A program made the position numbers and the translations under genes. Positions 43,810-52,304 of a DNA stretch of 64,000 bases are shown piece after piece. Below the pieces are notes generated by a model, which had not been told where the DNA came from, made no database searches, and worked only from the letters and a program-made list of their open reading frames with translations. Each line of letters starts with the position of its first letter. Position 1 is the stretch's first letter. Source of the stretch: Polyangium sp. y55x31 (GTDB lineage Bacteria > Myxococcota_A > Polyangia > Polyangiales > Polyangiaceae); assembly GCF_029946505.1 (NCBI RefSeq), contig NZ_JARZHG010000010.1:186001-250000 (forward strand), read 5' to 3'.

Positions 43810-45651
43810 CTACCCCAGCTTGATCTGGCTGCCCTTGATCGCCGTCGCGGCCGAGCTCGAGAGCTCGGCGCCGCTCGCGCCCTCGAGCTTGAGCTCGGTG
43901 CCGCCCTTGGCGCTGAGCGCCGTGCCGGCCTCGATCATGGCCTCCGTGCCCGATTTGGCCTCGAGCGACGTGCTGGCCTCCATCTTCACCTCGGCGCCCG
44001 CCTTCAAGGCGAACGCCTTCGCGCTCTCGATACGCACGCCGTCCGCGTCGAGCGCGATGACGTTGCCATTCGCATCCTCGATCTTGATCCCCTTGTCCTC
44101 GTCGCTCATCGTGATCTTGTTGCCGCCCGGTGTCTCGAGCAGCAGGATGCATTTGTCGTCGTTCAGGTAGATCCGCATCTTCGAGCGGCTCTGGTAGACC
44201 TTTTCGTGATTGTCGTCGGAGCCCGTGAGCGGGGCGGGCTTCGCGCTCGAATGCAGCATGCCGAGGATCACGGGGCGGCGGGGATCGTCGTCGAGGAACC
44301 CGACCACGACCTCGTCGTCGACCTCGGGCCGGAAGAAAAAACCCCGCTCCTCGCCGGCGTCGGGGCTCGCGACGCGCGCGTACACGCCGTCGCCCGACGG
44401 ATCCACGAGCGGCAAGCGCACGCGCACGCGATGTTCGCCCGCCTCGTCCTCGTTGCTCACGACCTTGCCGATGGAAAGACCACCCGCGCTCGGCAGGAGC
44501 GCGCCGGCGCGCGGCGCCGAGAAGGAACGCTCCTCCTCCGCGGCGAAGCGCTCGACGCCGCCGAACGCGACGTGCGTCCGGAAGCCCTCGCCCGGCGTCA
44601 TGTCGTGGCGAACCCCGGTCACGAGGACGTCGCCCCCATAACGATCGCCGAGGCCGGCGAGGGTCACGACGTCGCCGACGTTCACGGTCGGAAGCCCGAT
44701 GCATTTCACGGTGCCGCTCACCTTGGAGAGCTTCGACTTGAGCCAGGCGGCGTCCGCCCATGCCTGCGCCTCGTCCTTGTCGAGCGACGAATGACGGAGC
44801 TCGTAGCTCGACAGGCCCGCGACGGCCGCGAGATCGTCGGTGCTCGTGTTTCCTGGCCCGGTCACGCCCGGATCGGCGGCCTCGCACTCGACAAGCGCCT
44901 GCTCGGCCGCGTCCCAGGTCACGCTCTTCACCGCGGAGAACTGGAGCCGCGCGTCGATCTGCGCGTGGAGCTCGAGGATCGTCGCGCCAAACGCGAGCGT
45001 CACGACCGACTTGCCGGACGCGGGGGCCTTCACCGTGACCTTTTCATCGTTCGTCAAGACGAGCTTGCCATTCGCCTCCGCGCGCGTGAGCAGGAAATCC
45101 CAGTCGGTCGAGCGATACTGCACGAGCTGCGGGTGCGACGTCGTCGTCGCCTCGACGTCGGCGGTCAGGCCGGCGGCCTGGAGGAGGGACTCCATCACGT
45201 CGCTGTCCTTGCGATCGAAGTGGCAGGCGTTCTTGCGGCCCACGGTGAGCTTGAAGGCGGCGTGGCGGCAATCGACGACGAGCTGCGAGCCGCCTTTTTC
45301 GCGCACCTTGATGGACTGCCGGACGACGATGCCCTTGAAGAGCGAGACGGGTTCGTCGTTCGGGCCCGCGAGGATCTCGATCTCGCTGCCGGGCGCGAAC
45401 GTCTCGGCGCTCGCGAGCGCGAAATTCCCCTGCGAGGCCGAGCCGTCGCTATACACGAGGCGAGCCGAGGCGACGCGGTTCGCGGTCTTCGTCACCGTGG
45501 CCGCGACGAGGTGGTGCTCGCGGGGCACGTCCTCGCCGCCCACCTTCACGAGGAACTCGCGGTGGTCGGGAGAAACAGGGAGGGTTCGCTCGGCAGAAAT
45601 GGCTACTTCTCCAGGGGGGGAAAGACGAGCCGCGTCCCGGGCACGAGGCAC
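43810..45651 (-). CDS. eCIS spike protein, VgrG-like (Afp8-like)
   Basis: Up to 613 residues. N-terminal gp27-like part (VKVGGEDVP, FKGIVVRQSI, DVMESLLQAAGL, LVQYRSTDWDFLL), a gp5 OB-fold (IGKVVSNEDEAGEHRVRVRL, VDDEVVVGFLDDDPRRPVIL), then a C-terminal Ala/Ser/Lys repeat for the trimeric needle. Start uncertain: the GTG at 45651 overlaps the previous gene by 49 bases and adds 17 residues unlike the family. An ATT at 45600, eight bases after GGAG and just past the previous stop, gives the expected N-terminus. Confidence 0.92.
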   Translation of the reverse strand: MPRARDAARLSPPGEVAISAERTLPVSPDHREFLVKVGGEDVPREHHLVAATVTKTANRVASARLVYSDGSASQGNFALASAETFAPGSEIEILAGPNDEPVSLFKGIVVRQSIKVREKGGSQLVVDCRHAAFKLTVGRKNACHFDRKDSDVMESLLQAAGLTADVEATTTSHPQLVQYRSTDWDFLLTRAEANGKLVLTNDEKVTVKAPASGKSVVTLAFGATILELHAQIDARLQFSAVKSVTWDAAEQALVECEAADPGVTGPGNTSTDDLAAVAGLSSYELRHSSLDKDEAQAWADAAWLKSKLSKVSGTVKCIGLPTVNVGDVVTLAGLGDRYGGDVLVTGVRHDMTPGEGFRTHVAFGGVERFAAEEERSFSAPRAGALLPSAGGLSIGKVVSNEDEAGEHRVRVRLPLVDPSGDGVYARVASPDAGEERGFFFRPEVDDEVVVGFLDDDPRRPVILGMLHSSAKPAPLTGSDDNHEKVYQSRSKMRIYLNDDKCILLLETPGGNKITMSDEDKGIKIEDANGNVIALDADGVRIESAKAFALKAGAEVKMEASTSLEAKSGTEAMIEAGTALSAKGGTELKLEGASGAELSSSAATAIKGSQIKLG

Positions 45652-46268
45652 CGGAAATCATCGAGCCGGTTCGCGGCGGCCACGTGAATGTAATGGCGCG
45701 GGTCTCCGTAGACCTCGGTGCACAGCCCAGGCAACGTATCGCCGGCCTTCACGACCCTCGTATGGGTCAGATCCGACGATTTGTCGTTCGCCATCGCGAC
45801 GCGCGTCTGGTCATCCACGCTGTCGGTGAACGTCGCGGTGATCACGGCGCGCATCGGCGTGCCGTCGGGCTTGAACATCTTGTAGGCGATGCTCGCGCTC
45901 TTCAGCACGCAGCGCTTCACCGTGAGCTTCCCCCAGGCGACCCGGAGGTAGTTCGGCCGATGAATATCGCCGTTGTACTCCGTCACGCGCTGGAATTCGG
46001 CGATCTTCTTCTGCACGTCGAGCGGTTTGCCGCTCGCGCCCGTCCCGTCGAGGAAAAATGAGAGCGTGAGATCGCCGGGCTTGATCCGCTTGAACTCCAT
46101 CCGGCTGCCCGTCGTGCCCGCGCCCTGCGCGCTGTCGTACTCCAGCTCGTACGACAGCGTGATCTCGCTCGGGTTGACGTACGCCTCGAACGTGGCAACC
46201 GCGGCGTCGGTGCACGCCGGTTGTTTATGGGCCTCGATGCGGAGCTTCTCCAGCGCGCCTCGGTCCAC
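45603..46268 (-). CDS. LysM-containing tube-base protein (CIS tube protein, Afp7-like)
   Basis: 221 residues from a GTG three bases after the DUF5908 stop. The N-terminal two thirds (YVNPSEITLSYELEYD, PGDLTLSFFLDGTGASG, LRVAWGKLTVKRCVLKSASI) match the gp53/Afp7-type tube-base proteins. The C-terminus is a LysM motif (RVVKAGDTLPGLCTEVYGDP, ending VPGTRLVFPP). It would link tube and spike. LysM in this setting is structural rather than wall-binding. Confidence 0.9.
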   Translation of the reverse strand: MDRGALEKLRIEAHKQPACTDAAVATFEAYVNPSEITLSYELEYDSAQGAGTTGSRMEFKRIKPGDLTLSFFLDGTGASGKPLDVQKKIAEFQRVTEYNGDIHRPNYLRVAWGKLTVKRCVLKSASIAYKMFKPDGTPMRAVITATFTDSVDDQTRVAMANDKSSDLTHTRVVKAGDTLPGLCTEVYGDPRHYIHVAAANRLDDFRCLVPGTRLVFPPLEK

Positions 46269-46271
46269 GGC

Positions 46272-46433
46272 TCAGCGCTCCTCTCTCTGCTCGAGGATCT
46301 CGAGCACGCGCTCGACGCACTCGCGGACGAGCGCGCCTCGGTCCTCGGGCGACGGCGCGCGGGTCGCGCCGTCCTTCGCGGGCTCCTCGCCCACCTCGAC
46401 GGTGATGACGACCTCTTCGACGAAGATCGGCAT
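46272..46433 (-). CDS. DUF5908-like small eCIS protein
   Basis: Only 53 residues: MPIFVEEVVITVEVGE, then an acidic linker and a C-terminal amphipathic helix (ALVRECVERVLEILEQREER). ATG at 46433, three bases after the tube gene stop; it ends three bases before the next GTG. The MPIxIxELVI-type start, size and position between tube and LysM genes match DUF5908 (Afp6/Pvc6 position). It is probably a baseplate or tube adaptor. Confidence 0.75.
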   Translation of the reverse strand: MPIFVEEVVITVEVGEEPAKDGATRAPSPEDRGALVRECVERVLEILEQREER

Positions 46434-46436
46434 GGC

Positions 46437-46883
46437 TCAGGACCTGTCCAGCGTGAAGTATTGGTAAGCGAACTGCAGCGTCTCGACGACGACGGTGTTG
46501 TTCGACGCGTTCAGATCGCTCACCGACCATTTCGTGGGATACGCCTTCACCACGTGCCAGGTGAGGAGCGGTTCGTGCTCGTCGTTGAGCAGCATCACGT
46601 CGATGTTCCTCGGCGTGATCTCGAGCTTCTCCACGCATTGCTCCACCCAGTCGATGATCTCCGAGCTCGTCAGGAGGCCACGCTTCAAGACGAGCTCGGG
46701 ATACTTGGCCCGAGTGGGGTATTTCTGGACGAACCGATTCTCTCCGCCCTCGGGCACCTCCTCGGAGACGAGCTCCACGGCGAGGCCGGAGACCTCCGTG
46801 AAGCGGACGTCGCTCGCATTCGCGGACAGACCGAGGACCTCGACCCGGAAGTGGAACCCGACGGGCGGATAGTAGGCGGTCAT
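46437..46883 (-). CDS. eCIS inner tube protein 2
   Basis: 148 residues; ATG overlaps the stop of tube protein 1 (ATGA). It shows the T4 gp19-like (PF06841) tube fold: PPVGFHFRVEVLGL, FTEVSGLAVELVSEEVPEGG, YPELVLKRGLL, and LLTWHVVKAYPTKWSV. It is a paralogue of the adjacent tube protein and is probably the tube-initiator ring next to the baseplate, as Afp5/Pvc5 is. Confidence 0.93.
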   Translation of the reverse strand: MTAYYPPVGFHFRVEVLGLSANASDVRFTEVSGLAVELVSEEVPEGGENRFVQKYPTRAKYPELVLKRGLLTSSEIIDWVEQCVEKLEITPRNIDVMLLNDEHEPLLTWHVVKAYPTKWSVSDLNASNNTVVVETLQFAYQYFTLDRS

Positions 46884-47317
46884 GACTCGTTCTGCAGCTC
46901 GAGGCCCTCGTGCGCGAGCTCGATCGACTCGATGGCGACCTCGTTGGCGGAGGCCTTGAGCTGCGGGCCCTCGACCTTCACGGGGAACGCGTTCATGACC
47001 TTCCAGACCATCACCGGCTGGTGCTCCTCGTTCAGCAAGCTGATGATGAGGTTGCGGCGCTCGACGGTGTTCAGCTTGATCGTGCTGAGCCACTTGAAGA
47101 ACTGATTGTCCCCCTTCGTGACGCCGCGCTTCAGCGTGATGTTGTTGAACTTGCGCAGCCCCGGCATCTTGATGGAGGAGTACTCGGGGAACGAGCCGTC
47201 TCGATACTCGATCACCTGGTTCTCCTGCGTCAAACCGGTGACCTCGGAAAAGCCGACGCGGCTGCCACCCCACTCGACAGTGAAGTGGAAGACCGGAAGC
47301 GGATACGTTGCGGGCAT
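46880..47317 (-). CDS. eCIS inner tube protein 1 (main tube)
   Basis: 145 residues with an AAGGA ribosome-binding site. gp19-like: YPLPVFHFTVEWGGSRVGFS, EVTGLTQENQVIEYRDG, KMPGLRKFNNITLKRGV, VMVWKVMNAFPVKVEGPQL. It lies directly after the sheath gene, as in all eCIS, and should stack as hexamers to form the cargo conduit. Confidence 0.95.
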   Translation of the reverse strand: MPATYPLPVFHFTVEWGGSRVGFSEVTGLTQENQVIEYRDGSFPEYSSIKMPGLRKFNNITLKRGVTKGDNQFFKWLSTIKLNTVERRNLIISLLNEEHQPVMVWKVMNAFPVKVEGPQLKASANEVAIESIELAHEGLELQNES

Positions 47318-47342
47318 GGCTTTGGATCCTTTTTACGGGGGA

Positions 47343-48755
47343 TTACGACGTCTGCATCTTGTGGAAGAACCGGAGCACGATGAACTCGGCAGGACGCACG
47401 ACGGCCATGCCGATCTCGACGAACATGCGCCCCTCGAGGATGTCCTGCGAGCTCATGGTGGTCCCGAGGCCGCTGCGCACGAAGAACGCGTCCTTCGGCG
47501 ACGCGCCCGCGAGCGCGCCCTCGCGCCACTTGTCCGTCAGGTAATTCTCGATCATGCCGCGCACCTTGACCCAGGTATTCGCGTCATTGGGCTCGAAGAC
47601 CGCCCAGTACGTGCTCTTCTTGATCGACTCCTCGACCATGTTGAAGAAGCGCCGCACCGAGACGTAGCGCCACTCGTTGTCGTTGCCCGCGAGCGTGCGC
47701 GCGCCCCAGACGAGCGTGCCCTTGCCCGCGAACGCGCGGATCGCATTGATGGATTTCCCCGTCGTCGGGTCCACGTTCAGCGCGTCCTGCTTCTCGTTCG
47801 TCAGCCGGACGACGGGCTCGATCACGTCCGCGAGGGCCACGTTCGCGGGCGCCTTCCAGACGCCGCGCGCGCGATCGGTCGCGGCGTAGACGCCGGCGAT
47901 GGCGCCGCTCGGCGGCATGACCACGTAATGCTTCTGGAGCTCCGCCTTGACGAGGTTGTAGGCCGTGGTGTCGCTGTCCACGAGCGCGCCGAGCTTCGCC
48001 GTGCCCTTGTCGTCGGTCACGATCACGTTGCTCTCGTCCTTGTTGACGTGGTGATTGAAGCTCGTCTTGATGAACGGGTAATACGCGGCGCCGTACTTCA
48101 GCACGCCCGTCCAGGCATCGCGGTTTGCCTCGATGACCTTCTTCTTCACTTCCTTGCCGCCGTCCTCGCCGATGACGACGTCCTCGTCCGGGCCCACGTC
48201 GCCCTTCCAGGCGTCGAAGAGCGCGACGCGATCACGAAGGTCGTCGCATTGCTTGAGCATCGCGGCGCAGAGCGACGCGTATTTGGCGTGGACGAGTTTC
48301 GTCGCCTCGGGGATGACGAGGATCGTGGGCTCGTCCTCCTTCCGCACCGCGTTGAGGCCCGCCTCGAGGTCGTCGGGCGAAATCTTCGTGGCGTCGTGGT
48401 TGCCGACGGAGACGATGTAACATTGCCCGCCGCCGTTGTCGAAGTAGAGCTTCACCGCGTAATAGAGGAGAAACGACGGCTCCGGCGGGGTGATGTCGGC
48501 GGAGACGGCCACTCCCTTGTCGTCGCGGCCGAGCTTGACGCCGATCTCGTCCGCCTTGGGAAAACCGAAGAGCGTCTGGAACTCGACCATCGAGTAGATC
48601 TTCGTGGGCGTCTTCAGCAGATCATCTTTTTTGATCTTCGTCGCCTTCTCGGTGTAGCCGATGAAAGCAGGGATCGCCGTCCCCACCTCCGCGACGGAGG
48701 GGGGAAACATCGGGATCTCTTCGACGTAAACGTCAGGTGTACGGTACGTGGGCAT
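47343..48755 (-). CDS. eCIS contractile sheath protein
   Basis: 470 residues. The N-terminus MPTYRTPDVYVEEIP and the repeated AIPAFIGYTEKAT, then a variable central domain, and the C-terminal sheath core (GTLVWGARTLAGNDNEWRYV, SVRRFFNMVEESIKKST, FVEIGMAVVRPAEFIVLRF) are diagnostic. There is one sheath gene here, whereas Afp and PVC have three. Upon triggering the sheath contracts and drives the tube through the target membrane. Confidence 0.97.
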   Translation of the reverse strand: MPTYRTPDVYVEEIPMFPPSVAEVGTAIPAFIGYTEKATKIKKDDLLKTPTKIYSMVEFQTLFGFPKADEIGVKLGRDDKGVAVSADITPPEPSFLLYYAVKLYFDNGGGQCYIVSVGNHDATKISPDDLEAGLNAVRKEDEPTILVIPEATKLVHAKYASLCAAMLKQCDDLRDRVALFDAWKGDVGPDEDVVIGEDGGKEVKKKVIEANRDAWTGVLKYGAAYYPFIKTSFNHHVNKDESNVIVTDDKGTAKLGALVDSDTTAYNLVKAELQKHYVVMPPSGAIAGVYAATDRARGVWKAPANVALADVIEPVVRLTNEKQDALNVDPTTGKSINAIRAFAGKGTLVWGARTLAGNDNEWRYVSVRRFFNMVEESIKKSTYWAVFEPNDANTWVKVRGMIENYLTDKWREGALAGASPKDAFFVRSGLGTTMSSQDILEGRMFVEIGMAVVRPAEFIVLRFFHKMQTS

Positions 48756-48766
48756 GGAGCGGACCT

Positions 48767-49786
48767 CTATCTGGAGATGTGGATGATCTGGTTTGCGTCC
48801 GCCTTGTCGGCGCCTGGCAGGGGCAGGTTCTCGATGAGGACGTCACCATTGCGACTGAGTTCGATTTTTTTGGCAGCGCGGCGCCGCCGCGCGACGGGCG
48901 CCTGCGACCGAAAAAGGACGACCCTCGCTCCCCCGCGCGCGAGCAGCGAGAGCGGGGGCTCGCCCCGGCCGAACGCCGAGTCGAGCACCCGCGTGAACGC
49001 GATTTCGTCGCGGCCCTCCTCGGCCGCGCCGCGATCGGAGACCGACAGGTGCTCGAGCTCCGTGCTCGAGGGTTTGTCGATCACAAGATAATAATTCAAC
49101 GTCTCCTTTCGCGCCCGGAAGCCAATCTCGAAGGCCGGCGCTCCACCTTCCGCATGGAAGAAATCGTGTACGTGGATGTCGACCACGACGACCACGCCGG
49201 CGCGGAGCAGCTCCGGCTCGGTCAGGTATTCGGTCGTCCGCGTCTCCGCGCCCTCGTAGGCTTCCTCGATCGAGAAAGGCCCGGGCGGCATGCGATCGAG
49301 CTCGAAGGTGACGTGCGTCGCGGAGCGCGCCGCGGTGACCTCCTCGACGCGGATCGCGGCCCCCGCGGCGTCGCGCAAGGTCACGGTGACGGGCCGCGCC
49401 GACAAGCCGAGCGCATGCGCGACGAGCGAGCCGACGAGCTTTCGCGGCTCGGCCGCATCGAGCGCGCTCGGCGACTTCCCATTGCAATGGTAGGCCACGC
49501 TCCCGGGCGGCGCTGACGGGAGCGCGGTGTAATTGAAGAAGAACGGATCCGTCGGCCGGAGGCCGATCCGCAGCGTCGTCCCGGCGGCGCCGACGAGCGG
49601 CGCGCGATCGCCGACGGCCTGGAAGTGCGCCTCGAGGACGCCGTTCGAGGCCCTCGTCAACGCGCGCGCGCCGCACAGGATCCGCGTGGTATCGGCGGGC
49701 AGCACGAAGTCGATGTCGGGGAACGTCCCGCCGTCGTACTCGTGCGTCACGCGCAGCGAGAACAGGGATTCGAATCGGACGGTCAC
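48767..49786 (-). CDS. Conserved eCIS accessory protein
   Basis: 339 residues; the GTG start overlaps the preceding stop (GTGA) and the sheath gene follows 11 bases downstream. The protein is beta-rich with no catalytic motif (VRFESLFSLRVTHEYDGG, LRIGLRPTDPFFFNYTAL, AYHCNGKSP). I associate this type with eCIS loci lacking classic fibres, but cannot name the family. A structural or sheath-assembly role is likely from position. Confidence 0.65.
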   Translation of the reverse strand: MTVRFESLFSLRVTHEYDGGTFPDIDFVLPADTTRILCGARALTRASNGVLEAHFQAVGDRAPLVGAAGTTLRIGLRPTDPFFFNYTALPSAPPGSVAYHCNGKSPSALDAAEPRKLVGSLVAHALGLSARPVTVTLRDAAGAAIRVEEVTAARSATHVTFELDRMPPGPFSIEEAYEGAETRTTEYLTEPELLRAGVVVVVDIHVHDFFHAEGGAPAFEIGFRARKETLNYYLVIDKPSSTELEHLSVSDRGAAEEGRDEIAFTRVLDSAFGRGEPPLSLLARGGARVVLFRSQAPVARRRRAAKKIELSRNGDVLIENLPLPGADKADANQIIHISR

Positions 49787-50352
49787 GGCGCCCTCATGCC
49801 GAAGTCGAGGCCCGAGACGGGCGAGACGATGCCGGAGGCCGCTTCATCCTGGAGCGTCACCATTCGCACCTTGTAAAGGACCGATGGGAGCTGCTTGCTG
49901 CCGATGAAGGCCCAGATCTGGTTGAGCTGCTCGAACGAAGGGGAAAGGAGCTCGACCGTGAGCTTTTCGATGCGCGCATCGAGCCCGGGATACGCGCTCT
50001 GCGTGAAGACGGGGTTCGCCTGGAAGAACGAAAGGACGAGCGAGAGGTGGCGCAGCGCCTGATCGTATCGCTGGAAGTTCGCCGCGAACATGACGTAGAG
50101 ATTCAGCCGGAGCGGCGGCTCGACCTTGAGGATCTTGCCATTCTCGCGGGTGAGCTCGGGGAGCTGCGCGCGAAAGACGCGCTCCTCCTCCACGTTGACG
50201 ATCGCGACCCCGACGTGATCGACCTGGATCGCGCACTTGCCGGCCTCGTCCACGATCCGCCCGAGCTCGGCCCCGCCGAACGTCGAGCCGGTCCGCAGCG
50301 CCACCTGGGCGTTGAGGTTTTTCACGAGAAACGCGAGCGCAACGTCAAGCAT
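49783..50352 (-). CDS. DUF4255 (Pvc16 N-terminal-like) tail-terminator protein
   Basis: 189 residues from the ATG at 50352. The pattern MLDVALAFLVKNLNAQVALR, VGVAIVNVEEERVFR, PPLRLNLYVMFAANFQRYDQ, ALRHLSLVLSFFQANPVF, LTVELLSPSFEQLNQIWAF is typical of DUF4255, found in the cap protein that terminates the sheath/tube of eCIS. It is coupled to the next gene by a four-base overlap. Confidence 0.92.
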   Translation of the reverse strand: MLDVALAFLVKNLNAQVALRTGSTFGGAELGRIVDEAGKCAIQVDHVGVAIVNVEEERVFRAQLPELTRENGKILKVEPPLRLNLYVMFAANFQRYDQALRHLSLVLSFFQANPVFTQSAYPGLDARIEKLTVELLSPSFEQLNQIWAFIGSKQLPSVLYKVRMVTLQDEAASGIVSPVSGLDFGMRAP

Positions 50353-50440
50353 GGGTCGATCCTGATCCCACCGCGGTGCGGGCCGCCGGCGAGCTCGGCG
50401 TGACGTCAAAGCAAGGCGCGGGCCAAGGCGCGCGCCTTCG

Positions 50441-50827
50441 TCACTTCACCTCGATGATGCTCCCGGGCGTGACGATCTCGATGCTCCCCGTCCACTGGCA
50501 GGTGCACTTCGAATCATCGGTCAATGCTTTGAGCTCAGGCAGGCCCACCACGGAGGCTCCCGGCGACCAAGGCGCCGCGATCACCGGGATGCAGGGCTGC
50601 GGCGTGAGCACGCCATTCGCGGCCGACGTGGCAGCGGCGACCTGCGGATTTGCCTGCGTCTGGCACATCCCGAAGGGCGCGATGTTCACCATGGGCTTCT
50701 GATCCATGATGGTCGCGGCTCGCATCTCGCCTGCCGTCGTGAAGACCGCAGGCAAGACGCTGAGCGTCGACGGTGACGTTCCCTGGCTGCAGCGCAGCAT
50801 CGCGCCATGTACGACGAGCTTTGCCAT
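50441..50827 (-). CDS. DUF4280 PAAR-like protein, first gene of the eCIS operon
   Basis: 128 residues from the ATG at 50827. The sequence MAKLVVHGAMLRCSQGTSP, LSVLPAVFTTAGEMRAATIMD, MVNIAPFGMCQTQANPQVAAA, GVLTPQPCIPVIAAPWSPGA is a clear DUF4280 (PAAR-like) domain. Such proteins cap the spike tip or carry toxins. Here it has no extension, so it is probably the piercing tip. Its leader is very short if the sigma-54 site just upstream is used. Confidence 0.88.
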   Translation of the reverse strand: MAKLVVHGAMLRCSQGTSPSTLSVLPAVFTTAGEMRAATIMDQKPMVNIAPFGMCQTQANPQVAAATSAANGVLTPQPCIPVIAAPWSPGASVVGLPELKALTDDSKCTCQWTGSIEIVTPGSIIEVK

Positions 50828-50847
50828 GAAGGATGAAACGGCCGGGC

Positions 50848-50863
50848 TGCAAGGCCCGGGCCA
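50848..50863 (-). promoter_or_regulatory. Candidate sigma-54 (-24/-12) promoter of the eCIS operon
   Basis: On the - strand TGGCCCG-GGCC-TTGCA matches the consensus at TGGC, CG and TTGCA, with GG and GC 10 bases apart. Transcription would start near 50837, only about 10 bases before the ATG, an unusually short leader without a visible Shine-Dalgarno. It either drives the operon with near-leaderless translation of the first gene or is a chance match. Confidence 0.45.
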
Positions 50864-51121
50864 GGCGCGAAGACGACCAAGCCCGCCCCCACGCCGGTGC
50901 AACGCCTGCGTGCATCACGAAAATTGTGCATCACGGCGCCGCGCCGCACGGGCGAGCGAGAAAAACCGGACGTCCCTGGAGAGCCATTCGACGTTTCTCC
51001 GACCCCAGCGACCGAGCGCCCATAGCGGGAACCTCCCTCCGCGTCGCGCCGTCTCCCCCGCGCGCTCCTCATCGGAGGCGTGCTGAATCAGGGCACCATG
51101 CTCCAGGAGAACGCGGACAAA

Positions 51122-52021
51122 ATGCCGAAACAAGCTACCACCAAGGATCCCGCCGCACGCGGAAAACTCGTTTTTGCGGCGCTCGCCCTCCTCGGCCTCG
51201 GGGCCTGCATGGAGAGCCCGCCGGCCGATACGTCCGACGAGGCGAACGCACGAGTCGACCCCGCGATGTGCCCCGAGGCCCCGAAGCCGAACGGACATCC
51301 CTGGGAATACGACGGCCCCGAGGGACAGGACCACTGGGGCACGACCGACGGGTACCCGAATTGCACGAACGGGCGGAGCCAGTCCCCCATCGACATCGAG
51401 AATCCCGTCACCCGCGACACCACGCAATCCGGGCTCGCGGGCCGCGCTTACGGCGACGCGCCGGGGCGTTTTTACGATAACGGGCATACCCTCATGTTCC
51501 TGTTCCCGCACGAGCAGCCGGGCGGGACGCTCGAGCTCGACGGCGTCACGTACACGCTCGATCAGTTCCATTTCCACGCGCCGAGCGAGCATCGCATCGG
51601 AGGAAAGGCGCACCCCATGGAAGCGCATTTCGTCCATTCCGCGCCCCCTGCCTCCCCGGGCGGGCCTCCACGGCGCGCAGTCGTGGCCGTCATGATCGAC
51701 GTCGGCCCCGAGGAAAATACGTTCCTGGCCCCGCTCTTCGCGCACCTGCCCGAAATGGAAGGCGGAGGCACGTGCCTCCAGACCGAGGGCCTCGCCGACG
51801 TGCTGCTCGGGGATCGCGGCGGCTTCTATCGATACGACGGATCCCTCACGACGCCCGATTGCAGCGAGCACGTGCAGTGGATCATCATGGAGAAGCCGAT
51901 CCTCGCCTCCGCCGAGCAGATCGGCGAGTTCGTCTCCGTCTTTCCGGACAATGCGCGCCATGTGCAGCCGCTCGACGGGCGCACGATCACGTTTTATCCG
52001 GGAGGGCCGGCGGCCTTGTGA
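51122..52021 (+). CDS. Alpha-carbonic anhydrase, lipoprotein
   Basis: 299 residues from the ATG at 51122; ATGs at 51098 or 51080 would extend an otherwise normal signal peptide. The lipobox LLGLGAC indicates lipid anchoring. The alpha-CA core is complete: QSPIDIENP, zinc ligands His150 and His152 in QFHFHAPSEH and His169 in MEAHFVH, and the SLTTPDCSEHVQWIIM signature. It interconverts CO2 and bicarbonate in the periplasm or on the cell surface. Divergent from the eCIS operon with about 294 bases between starts. Confidence 0.95.
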   Translation: MPKQATTKDPAARGKLVFAALALLGLGACMESPPADTSDEANARVDPAMCPEAPKPNGHPWEYDGPEGQDHWGTTDGYPNCTNGRSQSPIDIENPVTRDTTQSGLAGRAYGDAPGRFYDNGHTLMFLFPHEQPGGTLELDGVTYTLDQFHFHAPSEHRIGGKAHPMEAHFVHSAPPASPGGPPRRAVVAVMIDVGPEENTFLAPLFAHLPEMEGGGTCLQTEGLADVLLGDRGGFYRYDGSLTTPDCSEHVQWIIMEKPILASAEQIGEFVSVFPDNARHVQPLDGRTITFYPGGPAAL

Positions 52022-52162
52022 CGGTTACGAACGCCGTGCCATCCTCGTCCCCCCGCGGTGGCCGATCCTTCGCCGACCCGGGGAGAGCGACGCCCACCAC
52101 AACTGGCTCGCAACGGCGAGCAAGGTTGGGTAACCTCCCCCGGAAGCGAGGAACCTTCACGC

Positions 52163-52282
52163 ATGGAGAACAAAGTTGGCGACGCGCTCTCGACGACCGA
52201 CGAGCACACCCAGCGGGTGCTCGATCTGGCGGTGGTGCACTTCATGGCCAACGGGCCGCGGAAGAAGGCGTTGGCGACCTGA
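52163..52282 (+). CDS. Possible 39-residue leader ORF before the TPR-CHAT gene
   Basis: ATG at 52163, MENKVGDALSTTDEHTQRVL, then DLAVVHFMANGPRKKALAT and a stop 22 bases before the next ATG. The ribosome-binding site is weak (AAGCGAGG at a distance of about 11 bases). No family recognised. It could be a real small protein coupled to the CHAT gene, the remnant of a larger one, or a chance ORF. Confidence 0.25.
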   Translation: MENKVGDALSTTDEHTQRVLDLAVVHFMANGPRKKALAT

Positions 52283-52304
52283 ATGAGGGGGCGGAACTCG
52301 ATCC

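Noticed and set aside
37787-44170. 2127-codon open frame on the + strand opposite the baseplate genes
   Set aside because: Same GC-driven antisense artefact; low-complexity Arg/Leu/Asp composition and no motif, while four eCIS genes occupy the other strand.
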